Origin: Cryobacterium sp. PH31-AA6
GTDB lineage: Bacteria > Actinomycetota > Actinomycetes > Actinomycetales > Microbacteriaceae
NCBI RefSeq assembly: GCF_030063195.1
Contig: NZ_JASISS010000024.1
Location: 1-49,218 of the forward strand
Direction of reading: 5' to 3'
Length of the DNA: 49,218 nt
Shown here: positions 33,778 to 42,174 of the stretch, one piece after another
Layout of the letters: every line of letters begins with the position of its first letter
Position numbering within the stretch: the stretch's first letter is position 1
Notes under the pieces: model-generated
The model's database searches: none
Told to the model about the DNA's origin: nothing
What the model saw: only the letters and a program-made list of their open reading frames with translations
Position numbers and translations under genes: made by a program

Positions 33778-34962
33778 ATGACCGCGTCCGCCGAGAACGT
33801 TTTTCCGCTTGCCACCTCGTCCTGGGATGACGCAGAGTATGCGGCACTCCAACGGGTCATCGCCAGTGGCCGCTTCACGATGGGGCCTCTAGTCGCCCAA
33901 TTCGAGCGGGAGTTTGCCGGCCATTTCGGCGCCCGCTTCGGGGTGATGGTCAATTCCGGAAGCAGCGCGAACCTCATCGCAATCGCGGCTGCCGTTCTGG
34001 ATCCTCGGATCGATCTGAACCCGGGTGACGAGGTGCTGGTGCCTGCGGTTTCGTGGGCGACCACGTACTACCCGCTGCACCAATATGGGCTGGTATTGAA
34101 GTTCGTCGATATCGACGTGGATACCCTGAACATGGACCTTGATCTGGCCGCCGAGGCCATCGGCCCCCGGACCAAGGCAATTTTCGCCGTCAACCTGCTG
34201 GGGAACCCGAATGATTTCACCAGGCTTCGAGCATTGGCCGAGGCGAACAACCTCGTACTCCTCGAGGACAATTGCGAGTCGCTTGGTGCGAAGGATGCGG
34301 GCGTCTACGCCGGGACGGCCGGTCTGCTCGGCACGTTCAGCGCGTTCTTCTCTCACCACATCTCCACGATGGAGGGCGGACTCATTCTCACCGATGACGA
34401 GCAGCTCTACCAAGAGATGGTGTCATTGCGTGCCCACGGCTGGACACGGGAACTGCCCATTGACAACTTCGTCCACGAGAAGTCCGGTGACGCATTCGAA
34501 GATGCCTTCCGGTTCGTTCTCCCGGGTTACAACGTGCGTCCATTGGAGATGTCCGGTGCGTTGGGAATCGAGCAGTTGAAGAAGGTCCCCACCTTGGTGG
34601 AGGGCCGCCGGACGAACGCGCGATACTTCCAAAGAAAATTTCTCGATCTCCAGTCCGTGCGCATCCAGAAAGAAACGGGGGAGAGCAGCTGGTTCGGGTT
34701 CTCGCTCGTCCTCGAGGGAACTCTCGCCGGCCGTCGTGCGGAAGTTGTTGCAGCGCTCACAGCGGCAGGCATCGAGTCGCGACCGATTGTCGGGGGTAAC
34801 TTCACCCGGAACCCGGTGATGCAGCACCTTGTGGCAGTGGTTCCCGACGCGCTGCCGGTCGCGGACAAGATCCACGACGACGGCCTGTTCGTGGGTAACC
34901 ATCACTTCCCCGTTGAAGCCGGGATCGACCTGCTGCACGACACACTGCAGAGGCTCTCGTAG
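33778..34962 (+). CDS. colD: ColD-like GDP-4-keto-6-deoxymannose 3-dehydratase (PLP fold, Lys replaced by His)
   Basis: A 394-residue member of the DegT/DnrJ/EryC1/StrS fold. FVNSGSSAN-like VNSGSSANLIAIAAA, VPAVSWATTYYP, FAVNLLGNPNDF and LLEDNCESLGA form the PLP pocket. At the site where aminotransferases have the Schiff-base Lys, the sequence is FFSHHISTMEGG, so His193 takes its place. This is the hallmark of ColD, which removes the C3 hydroxyl of GDP-4-keto-6-deoxymannose using PMP/glutamate. The RfbH-type dehydratases that share this feature carry an iron-sulfur site not visible here. ATG 33778 follows the preceding stop by 1 bp. Order gmd, reductase, colD supports GDP-colitose or a similar 3,6-dideoxyhexose. 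Confidence 0.82.
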   Translation: MTASAENVFPLATSSWDDAEYAALQRVIASGRFTMGPLVAQFEREFAGHFGARFGVMVNSGSSANLIAIAAAVLDPRIDLNPGDEVLVPAVSWATTYYPLHQYGLVLKFVDIDVDTLNMDLDLAAEAIGPRTKAIFAVNLLGNPNDFTRLRALAEANNLVLLEDNCESLGAKDAGVYAGTAGLLGTFSAFFSHHISTMEGGLILTDDEQLYQEMVSLRAHGWTRELPIDNFVHEKSGDAFEDAFRFVLPGYNVRPLEMSGALGIEQLKKVPTLVEGRRTNARYFQRKFLDLQSVRIQKETGESSWFGFSLVLEGTLAGRRAEVVAALTAAGIESRPIVGGNFTRNPVMQHLVAVVPDALPVADKIHDDGLFVGNHHFPVEAGIDLLHDTLQRLS

Positions 34963-34983
34963 CGAAGTGCTCTCTGGCCGTTG

Positions 34984-36087
34984 CTAACGCTGGCCAGAGA
35001 GCGCCTTACGGAAGGTGGCAAGTGTTCCGTTTGCCGTCTTCTCCCACGAGAAAACTTTGGCGCGCTCATGGCCGCGTGCTACGAGCGCATTCATGAGTTC
35101 GTGATCTGTCAGTGCCTGCGTTATCGTCCGGGCAATCGATTCTGGATCGGTCGGCTCAAAGTACAGAGCGGCGTCCTGGGCCACCTCTCGGTAGACCGGA
35201 ATGTCGGAGAGCAGGACCGGCACTCCTGCCATCATGGCTTCCAGAGCCGGCAGCGAAAACCCGTCACAGAATGAGGGCATGACCATGGCGGTCGCGTGCG
35301 AGTAGAGCTCTTCGAGTTCCTCGGTCGAAACCCAGGATTTGAGCTCGACCCATTCCTGGAGGTCGAGTTCTTCCACGATTGCGAGCAGTGGATCGTGACC
35401 GTGGCTGCCAGTGATGACAACTCGAGGCCGAATTTCCTCGTTCACGAACGGCAAGGCTCGGATGAGCCCAGCCCAGTTCTTGTGCGGGCGACGGTTTCCA
35501 GTGGCCAGCAGCATGCCTTGGGCGTGAGGTTCGTGCTTGGAACGGTCTGCAGACGGTGACGCCGTCCCAGAGAGAGGAACGACGTCGAGACGGGACGGGT
35601 CGACCTTGAGGTAGGTGAGAATCTCGTCTCGAGAAACGTCGCTGATGGTGAGGATCCTGGTCGCGGCCTTGGAACCGCGCCGTTCCATCCACTTCACCGG
35701 TCCGGTGTACATGCCTGTCGACATGAGGTCAGGGCGGCTCCAGTAAAGCATGTCGTGCATCGTGATTACGCTTGGAACCGCGCGACGCATCGTGCCCAGC
35801 GTCGCTGGGGAGTGGATGAGATCGGCTCCGATCCGCTTCGCCCAACTGGTGACCATGATGAGCTCGCCAAACGCCCAGAGAAACCGGTTCTCGCCGCTGA
35901 TGCCCGAGTCGATGACCTCACCCGGAAACCAGGACTGGTCGAGCTTGAAGCCTTCCTTGCTCGCAAGACCGACGAACTCGAACTCCGTATCTGCTTTGCC
36001 GATGGCCCGGTAGAGTTCGCGCGCATAGGTCTCCATGCCGCCTTTCGTGCCGGTGTACGAGAGAAGGTCAACGAGGACTTTGGGCAT
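34984..36087 (-). CDS. Glycosyltransferase family 4 (paralogue A)
   Basis: A 367-residue GT-B enzyme: VLVDLLSYTGTKGGMETYAR (acceptor side), WFPGEVIDSGISGENRFLWA, GADLIHSPATLG, VITMHDMLYW, then the donor domain with MLLATGNRRPHKNW, VVITGSHGHDPLL and MVMPSFCDGFSLPALEAMMAG (EX7E-type site). ATG 36087 starts exactly at the family N-terminus. It is convergent with the colD-like gene (21-bp gap) and divergent from a DUF2142 gene. The gene at 39020-40111 is a clear paralogue with the same WFPG, DSGISGE and GADLIH stretches. Confidence 0.9.
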   Translation of the reverse strand: MPKVLVDLLSYTGTKGGMETYARELYRAIGKADTEFEFVGLASKEGFKLDQSWFPGEVIDSGISGENRFLWAFGELIMVTSWAKRIGADLIHSPATLGTMRRAVPSVITMHDMLYWSRPDLMSTGMYTGPVKWMERRGSKAATRILTISDVSRDEILTYLKVDPSRLDVVPLSGTASPSADRSKHEPHAQGMLLATGNRRPHKNWAGLIRALPFVNEEIRPRVVITGSHGHDPLLAIVEELDLQEWVELKSWVSTEELEELYSHATAMVMPSFCDGFSLPALEAMMAGVPVLLSDIPVYREVAQDAALYFEPTDPESIARTITQALTDHELMNALVARGHERAKVFSWEKTANGTLATFRKALSGQR

Positions 36088-36158
36088 AACTCTAGAGCGT
36101 ACCAAGTCGGGACGCGGCAAGAATGACGACGAAATGCCGTCGATATCTGCTCCGGCTC

Positions 36159-36174
36159 TGTTTCAGGTGAAACG
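36159..36174. promoter_or_regulatory. parS-like palindrome
   Basis: TGTTTCAGGTGAAACG matches the parS consensus TGTTTCACGTGAAACA at 14 of 16 positions; one mismatch is in the central CG. The arms GTTTCA and TGAAAC are perfect. It lies in the 205-bp divergent gap 36088-36292, so it may instead be an operator for the flanking genes. Confidence 0.35.
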
Positions 36175-36292
36175 AGATTGTTCGGTCGTGCCTGTAGCCT
36201 TTGCGGAGTCGTGGGAATCGCAGGCCACAGTGGAGTACGGACCCGCGTAACTCCCCTCACAAGAGCACTTTCATGACAGGAAAAGCGAGTTC

Positions 36293-37891
36293 GTGTCAAC
36301 ATTCAGATTTCCCGCGGCGAAACCGCGACTCAGTTCGGACCTGCCGCCCACCCGATCCGTCTTCTGGACCGCGTTCGCCCTGATGGCAATGCTCGCCACG
36401 GTGTGGTCGCTGGCGAGCCCGATCTTCTCCGTTCCCGATGAGAACGCTCATGCGGTCAAGGCCATCGCGCAGGTGCGCGGGGACCTGACCGGGCATGCCG
36501 TGGCGGGCGTCAAACACTCCGTAATGGAGTTGCCGGCCGGATACTCCTACAACCAGCAGATCGTGTGTTATATCTTCCACCCCGAGTTGCCCGCCGATTG
36601 CGGTTTCGAACTGGGCGACAAGGGTGGCAAGGGGTGGTTCAACACCTGGGTGAGTGCCTACAACCCGATCTATTACTACCTGGTCGGCTGGCCCACCCTC
36701 TTCCTCAACGGCTCAGCCGGCATCTACGCCATGCGTATCGTCAGCGGTCTGCTCTGCGCCGTGTTCGTGGCCTGGTCATTCCAAACGGCGATGTCGGTGC
36801 GACGCGCTCGCTGGATGCCGTTCGGGTTGACCTTTCTGGCCGCGCCCATGGTCGTCTACCTATTCGGATCGGTCAATCCGAACGGGATTGAAATCGCATC
36901 TGCCGGCGCCCTGTGGATCGCACTATTGCGCTTGCTGCAGCACCTGGACGGGCGGGACGCCGGTCTGGTCTCGTCGCTGCCTCGCCGCTACCTCTGGCTG
37001 ATCGTGACGGTGTCGGCGATAGTCCTGGCGACGGCTCGGGCCACCGGCCCGCTGTGGCTCGTCGTCGTGGTGGGCTTGTGCTTCCTGGCCGCCGGCTGGG
37101 CGGCGGTCAAGAGACTGTTCACCACAAAGGGGTCCTATCTCTGGCTGGCCCTCGTCGCAGTGGGCGGGATCTTCTCACTCTCCTGGACCCTGGGCGGCGG
37201 CAGCCTCTCGGGCCAGGCGAGCGCGTCGGACGCCCCGCTCGTCGGCGGATCGTTCTACCAGGGATTCACGCACATGATCCGGCTGCTGCCCGACCACCTG
37301 CAGCAGGCGATCGGCTTCTTCGGTTGGGTGGACACGCCGCTGTCGGTGTACACCTACTGGCCGTTCGTGGCCGCCGTGGCCATCCTCGTCGTGCTGACCT
37401 TCGTTGGCCTTGATCGCCGAAGCGTCGTGACGATGGGCGCGGTCCTGGCCGCGGCGGTTCTGGTCCCGGCGCTGGTGCAGGGATACAGCGTGCATCAAAC
37501 CGGGATCATCTGGCAGGGCCGCTACGGGCTCTTCCTCTACGTCGGGGTCACGCTGGTGGCGGCGTGGCTGCTCTCCGGACGGTCCGGTCGGCGCGTCGGC
37601 TTCATGGCCACCCGTCTGAGCGGGGTGGGCATCACTCTCGTTGCGGCGTATGGCGTTGCCGCGTTCTTTTTCGTGCTGTGGCGGTACGTGGCCGGAACGG
37701 ACCAGCCCTACAGCGCCATGTGGCGGAACCCGTCGTGGGAGCCTCCGCTGGGGGCGATGACGCTGATCGCCCTCTATGCCCTGGCGTCCGTTGCTTTCGT
37801 GCTCTGGTCCATCTGGCTCGCCGCGCGTTCCGCCCGCGCCGAGGACACGGCCGCAGAGACCGTGGCCGAGACCGAGCCGACGCATGCCTGA
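36293..37891 (+). CDS. DUF2142 membrane protein (paralogue 2)
   Basis: A 532-residue multi-pass protein matching the one at 25473-27077 motif by motif: SVPDENAHAVKAIAQVRGD, CYIFHPELPADC, NPIYYYLVGWPTLF, MVVYLFGSVNPNGIEIASAG, IGFFGWVDTPLSVY and IWQGRYGLFLY. The Asp-Glu after the first helix is kept. GTG 36293 has AGGAAAAGCGA upstream. The last 8 bp overlap the start of the next glycosyltransferase gene. Role inferred as a GT-C-like sugar transferase on the outer face; no activity is established for the family. Confidence 0.85.
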   Translation: MSTFRFPAAKPRLSSDLPPTRSVFWTAFALMAMLATVWSLASPIFSVPDENAHAVKAIAQVRGDLTGHAVAGVKHSVMELPAGYSYNQQIVCYIFHPELPADCGFELGDKGGKGWFNTWVSAYNPIYYYLVGWPTLFLNGSAGIYAMRIVSGLLCAVFVAWSFQTAMSVRRARWMPFGLTFLAAPMVVYLFGSVNPNGIEIASAGALWIALLRLLQHLDGRDAGLVSSLPRRYLWLIVTVSAIVLATARATGPLWLVVVVGLCFLAAGWAAVKRLFTTKGSYLWLALVAVGGIFSLSWTLGGGSLSGQASASDAPLVGGSFYQGFTHMIRLLPDHLQQAIGFFGWVDTPLSVYTYWPFVAAVAILVVLTFVGLDRRSVVTMGAVLAAAVLVPALVQGYSVHQTGIIWQGRYGLFLYVGVTLVAAWLLSGRSGRRVGFMATRLSGVGITLVAAYGVAAFFFVLWRYVAGTDQPYSAMWRNPSWEPPLGAMTLIALYALASVAFVLWSIWLAARSARAEDTAAETVAETEPTHA

Positions 37892-39044
37892 ACCTCGGGT
37901 CGCGATCGCGTATGACTGCGTGTTTCCGCTCAACGCCGGCGGAGGTGAGCGCGTCTACCGCCGCCTCGCGGAGCTTCTCGTGGAGGGCGGGAGCACCGTC
38001 GACTACCTGACCCGGCGGCAGTGGGCGACGGATGCCCCGCCCGCGTCCTTCTCGATCGTGCCGGTGTGGCAGGGCGACATCTACGACGCCGGCGGTACCC
38101 GAACCCCCTGGAGCGCGGTCGCGTTCGCCTGGGCGCTCTTCCGGTATTTCCTCCCCAGGCGTGGCCAGTACGACCTCGTCGTCGTCAGCACCCTGCCGGT
38201 GCTGAACCTGTTCGCGGTGCGGCTGGCTCTTCTCGGCAGCCCCACTTTCGTGGTCGCCGACTGGCTCGAGATCTGGCCGTGGCGGAAGTGGCGCGAGTAC
38301 GCCGGGGCGCTCTCCGGTACGATCGCGTACCTGCTGCAGGTCGTGGGAATCCGTCTCGCCCACCTGCACACGGTCAACAGCGACTTCACCGGCGCGCGGC
38401 TGCGCCGTTATCGGCGGCGCGCGGCACCGATCACCCTCGGCCTCGTTGATCTCGTCGGCGACGAGCCCGGTGCCACCACCGACCGCCCCGATCACCCGTA
38501 CCTGGTCTTCATCGGCCGGCACATCGCCGACAAGCGCCTGATCGATCTGGTCCCGGCGCTGGCGGAAGCGCGCGGCGCAATTCCCGAGCTGCGCGCCGTC
38601 ATCGTGGGCGACGGCCCCGAGACGCCAGCGGTGGCAGCCCGCGTTACCGAGCTGGGCCTCGACGCAGAGCTTGAGCTTCGCGGCCGGGTCGGCGAGGAGG
38701 AGTTGCGCGAGCTTATCCGCGGTGCGCGCGTGCTCGTCAACCCATCCAGACGAGAGGGCTTCGGCCTGGTCGTCGTGGAGGCGGCCGCGTTCGCCACCCC
38801 GAGCGTGGTGGTGGCCGGGCCTGACAACGCCGCGGCTGAACTGGTCGTGGACGGTGTCAACGGCTACGTCGCCGCCTCGGTGTCTCCAGAGGTGCTGGGT
38901 GCGGCCATCGTGCGCGCCGTGCGCGACGGGGAACCCCTGCGGGCTCGCACGAGGGCCTGGTTCGACGCTGAACGAGTCAGCAACGGGCTGAGCGCCTCTG
39001 TGGACCAGATCCTGGCGCGCTACCGCTCGGCCAGGGTCCGCTGA
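37884..39044 (+). CDS. Glycosyltransferase family 4
   Basis: A 386-residue GT-B enzyme. The N-terminal part has AIAYDCVFPLNAGGGERVYR (acceptor loop) and FVVADWLEIWPWRKWREYAG. The donor part has YLVFIGRHIADKRLIDLVPA, AVIVGDGPETPAVAARV, LELRGRVGEEELREL and LVNPSRREGFGLVVVEAAAF with the EX7E-type site. It starts inside the end of the DUF2142 gene (8-bp overlap), so the two are co-translated. Its end overlaps the convergent GT4 gene by 25 bp. Confidence 0.88.
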   Translation: MPEPRVAIAYDCVFPLNAGGGERVYRRLAELLVEGGSTVDYLTRRQWATDAPPASFSIVPVWQGDIYDAGGTRTPWSAVAFAWALFRYFLPRRGQYDLVVVSTLPVLNLFAVRLALLGSPTFVVADWLEIWPWRKWREYAGALSGTIAYLLQVVGIRLAHLHTVNSDFTGARLRRYRRRAAPITLGLVDLVGDEPGATTDRPDHPYLVFIGRHIADKRLIDLVPALAEARGAIPELRAVIVGDGPETPAVAARVTELGLDAELELRGRVGEEELRELIRGARVLVNPSRREGFGLVVVEAAAFATPSVVVAGPDNAAAELVVDGVNGYVAASVSPEVLGAAIVRAVRDGEPLRARTRAWFDAERVSNGLSASVDQILARYRSARVR

Positions 39045-40111
39045 AGCGACTCCACGGTATCCCTGGCGGTCCTGGACCACGAGAAAGCACGGGCGCGGTC
39101 CAGGCCGAGCGTCGATCTGCGGGCCAGCTCGACCGGATCGTCGAGGAGGGTGCTGATCGTCGCGGCCAGGCCTTGCGCGTCGTGGGGCGACACGTAGACG
39201 GCCGCCTCCCCGGCAACCTCGTGGAGCACGGGAATGTCGGCGCAGACGACGGGGCAGCCGCGGGACATGGCCTCCAGTACCGGCAGGCCAAAACCTTCGA
39301 ACAGGGTCGGGAAAACGATCAAACTCGACTCGGCGTAGAGCCGGTCCAACTCGTCGGAGTGCAGCCAGCCACGCAGTGCGACCCACGGCTCCAGGCCGAG
39401 CCGGGCCACGACGGGGGTGAGTGGGTCGTCGCCGTGGCTGCCGGTGACGACCAGGTGCGGCCTCGAACCTGCGGGGATCAGGGCCAGTGCCGCCAGCAGC
39501 AGCGGAAAGTTCTTGTGCGGCATCCGGTTGCCCACGGCCAACAGCTGGCGCGGTAGCCGGGAAAATCCACCGGGCTTCGTCTCCGGGTCCTGGCCCGCGA
39601 GCGGCACCACGTCGACCCGGGACGCCGGCACCCGCAGGTACCGCACGATATCCCCCTGCGAGGCCTCGCTGACGGTGAGAATGCGCCGCGCTCCGTGGGC
39701 GGCGAGCCGGATCATTGTGCGCAGCACACGGGAATATGCGCCGGGCACGTATTCCGGATGTCGGAACGGCAGCAGGTCGTGCACGGTGAGTACCACCGGA
39801 ACCCGCGACCAGGCCGGGCCGAGGTTGGCCGGGCAATGGATCAGGTCGGCTCCGAGCCTGCGGGCGAACCGGGCGACGCCGAAGAGCTCGCCGCGGGCCC
39901 AAGCGATTCGGTCCTCGCCGCTGATGCCCGAGTCGACGATGCGGCCGGGGAACCAATCCGTGTCGGCGGCGGCCAGTTCGGCCGACGCGAGGCCGATGAA
40001 CTCGAGGCCGCCCGCGCCCGGCTCGATCCGACTGTAAACCTCGCGCACGTACGATTCCATCCCGCCCTTGCGGCCGGTGAAGAACAGGAGGTCGACCAGT
40101 ACGCGGCTCAT
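39020..40111 (-). CDS. Glycosyltransferase family 4 (paralogue B)
   Basis: A 363-residue paralogue of the protein at 34984-36087: VLVDLLFFTGRKGGMESYVR, WFPGRIVDSGISGEDRIAWA, GADLIHCPANLGP, LLAVGNRMPHKNFPLLL, LVVTGSHGDDPL and VFPTLFEGFGLPVLEAMSRG. The two are similar along the full length and probably use the same type of donor and acceptor. The ATG at 40111 overlaps the flippase stop as ATGA. It is the last gene of the minus-strand operon that begins at 42137. Confidence 0.9.
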   Translation of the reverse strand: MSRVLVDLLFFTGRKGGMESYVREVYSRIEPGAGGLEFIGLASAELAAADTDWFPGRIVDSGISGEDRIAWARGELFGVARFARRLGADLIHCPANLGPAWSRVPVVLTVHDLLPFRHPEYVPGAYSRVLRTMIRLAAHGARRILTVSEASQGDIVRYLRVPASRVDVVPLAGQDPETKPGGFSRLPRQLLAVGNRMPHKNFPLLLAALALIPAGSRPHLVVTGSHGDDPLTPVVARLGLEPWVALRGWLHSDELDRLYAESSLIVFPTLFEGFGLPVLEAMSRGCPVVCADIPVLHEVAGEAAVYVSPHDAQGLAATISTLLDDPVELARRSTLGLDRARAFSWSRTARDTVESLQRTLAER

Positions 40112-41265
40112 CGACCGGCCACGGAAACGTCCTCGGCGGCGCGCACGCGTCGTCGTCTGGCAAGCTCGTAAACCACAGCCGAGGCCAGTTCGGCAAGGAG
40201 CAGGCCGAGGAACACGGCGGGCAGGCTGTGCAGCGCGAGTCCGATCGCGGCGAGTGCGAATGCCATTGCCGAAACGACCGCGCGCAACCCGGTCAGCAGA
40301 CGCACCTCACCCATCCGCCGCAGGGCGGCGAACGGGATCGTCGTCGGGAGCGACGCGGCCCTCCAGGCGCAGGCGAGCACGAGCGGCAGGATGGCCGCCG
40401 AACTCGTCCAGACCCCACCGAAAATGAAACCGAGCACCCCGGTGCGTTCGAGCAGCACCAGAACCACCACGGCGGCTAGCACGGCACCGGCCGAGACGAC
40501 GATGTCCAGTTGGGAATGCGCCTTCAACAGTCGCAGGCGCATGAAGTTCAGGGGGATCGCGAGCAGGCCGGAAACGGTGGCGATCGCCGTGAACAGCACC
40601 GCGTCGCCCGGGCCGAGCAAGGCCAGGATCATGGTGTTCAAGAGTGGGTAGATCACGCCCGTGATCGCGGTGTCGGCCACCACCCAGCCCATCACGGCGG
40701 GCTCCGGGCGGCTTGCCTTGTGCGCCACCGGCAGGGAGCGGAGGAGCGTCGCCGCGGCGATGCCGGCCACGAGCGGAACCAGCGCCCAGGTTTGGCCGGT
40801 GAACGCGGCCACGACGCCGCCGAGCGCACCGAGACCGACCACGACGGATGCCCAGATCTCGCGCACGTCGAGACGCTCGGCCACGGACACACCGCGCCCC
40901 ACCTCGAGGGCGGCGATCAGCACCGGAAGACCGATGACCAGCACAACGGGGTTGGTCGGGTTCAGAGCCATCACCAGCGCGGCGACAATCGCCAGCCCCG
41001 CCAGCCAGAGCGGGAAGACCACGCGGCGTTCGGTTGCAGCCGAACTCAACCGCGACTCGAGCACCACAGCGAAGGTGAGTTGGCCGACGAAGGTTGCCAC
41101 CATCACGGCCACGGCGATGACGCCCTGCTCCGGGCGGCTGAACAGCCGGGACGAGATGGAAATGGTCGCGGCCGGGATGACGGCCAGCGACACCCCGCCG
41201 AGCAGGGTGATCAGGCTCAGCGTGGCCCGGCGGAGTCGCAGGGGGGACGGCAGGTCCGCGGTCAC
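40108..41265 (-). CDS. Polysaccharide flippase-like membrane protein, copy 2
   Basis: A 385-residue protein with about twelve hydrophobic helices, such as LITLLGGVSLAVIPAATIS and VIAVAVMVATFVGQLTFAVV. Topology and context suggest a lipid-linked glycan flippase, but no strong family motif is seen. GTG 41265 overlaps the stop of the upstream GT2 gene (GTGA), and its own stop overlaps the GT4 start (ATGA), so the three genes form one tightly coupled unit. Longer upstream starts are unlikely because they would lie deep within the GT2 gene. Confidence 0.7.
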   Translation of the reverse strand: MTADLPSPLRLRRATLSLITLLGGVSLAVIPAATISISSRLFSRPEQGVIAVAVMVATFVGQLTFAVVLESRLSSAATERRVVFPLWLAGLAIVAALVMALNPTNPVVLVIGLPVLIAALEVGRGVSVAERLDVREIWASVVVGLGALGGVVAAFTGQTWALVPLVAGIAAATLLRSLPVAHKASRPEPAVMGWVVADTAITGVIYPLLNTMILALLGPGDAVLFTAIATVSGLLAIPLNFMRLRLLKAHSQLDIVVSAGAVLAAVVVLVLLERTGVLGFIFGGVWTSSAAILPLVLACAWRAASLPTTIPFAALRRMGEVRLLTGLRAVVSAMAFALAAIGLALHSLPAVFLGLLLAELASAVVYELARRRRVRAAEDVSVAGR

Positions 41266-42137
41266 CTTGTCACCGCGGTGACCGTTCGTGCGCCGTCGAA
41301 GGGGCGCCCGATCATTCCCTCGAGCCGGCCGAGGAAGACCCACCAGCCGTCGGCCCATGCGTTCGTGCCAGGGTTGCGCAGCCCGAAGAACAGCCCTCCG
41401 CCCAGAAAGGCGAATCGCCACCAGAGCGGGTAGCGCCACCGGGTCACGAGCCGGCCCAGTCCTCGACCGTAGCCGCGCAGCTTGCGCCGACGTTCCGCGA
41501 CGGTCAGGCCGCTCGGATCAGCGATGCCACCCACAAGAACGGTGGGTGGCTGCCAGACGAAGTCTGTGCGTGGCTCGTCGCGCATGAGCTTCAGAAGCAG
41601 ATCGGTCGCCTCGCCGGCCTGCCAGGGGCTGGGCGCGCCGGTGCCGATCTCCGGGTCGAAGCCGCCGAGCGAGTCGAACAGGCTGCGCCGGATGAGAAGG
41701 CCCATCTCGATGACGGTCCAGGCCGTGTGCCGGTCGAGTGGTGTGCCGGGGTCAGGCAGCACGAACTTCGGCCCATTCTCGTCCACGACGGTCAGTGCCC
41801 CCGCCCGGAAGCCGTCGGGAAGGCGGCGCAGCCCCTCGAGTGCGTCGGGCGGGAACCAGGTCGTGTCGTTCGGAAAGTTGAGCAGAAGGTCCCGTTCTGC
41901 GGGCAGGGCCGCGACGCCGGCGTTGCGGCCGCGGGAGGCCCCCGGCGGGGAAGTGACGACCGTGATGGCCAGGTTCGGTGACCGGTAAGCGGCAGCCAAA
42001 GCGTCGACCTCGGCGAGGTTTCGCTGGGCGACGACGACGAGGTGGTCATCCGCCGTCATCTGCTCGGAAACGGACTCGAAGAGTCGCCGCAGGCTCTCGA
42101 CACGGCCGAGAGTTGACACTACGAGTCCAAGGTTCAC
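41262..42137 (-). CDS. GT2 glycosyltransferase
   Basis: A 291-residue GT-A enzyme with LVVSTLGRVESLRRLFESV, ASRGRNAGVAALP, LLLNFPNDTTWFPPDAL (metal-site region), GLLIRRSLFDSLGGFDPEIG and GEATDLLLKLM. It lacks the usual first DDGS motif, so it is a diverged member. GTG 42137 starts the operon GT2-flippase-GT4 and diverges from the GT2 gene at 42175. No Shine-Dalgarno sequence is apparent. Confidence 0.82.
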   Translation of the reverse strand: MNLGLVVSTLGRVESLRRLFESVSEQMTADDHLVVVAQRNLAEVDALAAAYRSPNLAITVVTSPPGASRGRNAGVAALPAERDLLLNFPNDTTWFPPDALEGLRRLPDGFRAGALTVVDENGPKFVLPDPGTPLDRHTAWTVIEMGLLIRRSLFDSLGGFDPEIGTGAPSPWQAGEATDLLLKLMRDEPRTDFVWQPPTVLVGGIADPSGLTVAERRRKLRGYGRGLGRLVTRWRYPLWWRFAFLGGGLFFGLRNPGTNAWADGWWVFLGRLEGMIGRPFDGARTVTAVTR

Positions 42138-42174
42138 AAATCACATTCTGTACGATGAGGGGGCCGCACCAACA

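Noticed and set aside
37632..40196. 854-codon open frame antisense to the DUF2142 and GT4 genes
   Set aside because: Arg/Pro/Gly-rich shadow spanning several well-supported genes and a strand change.
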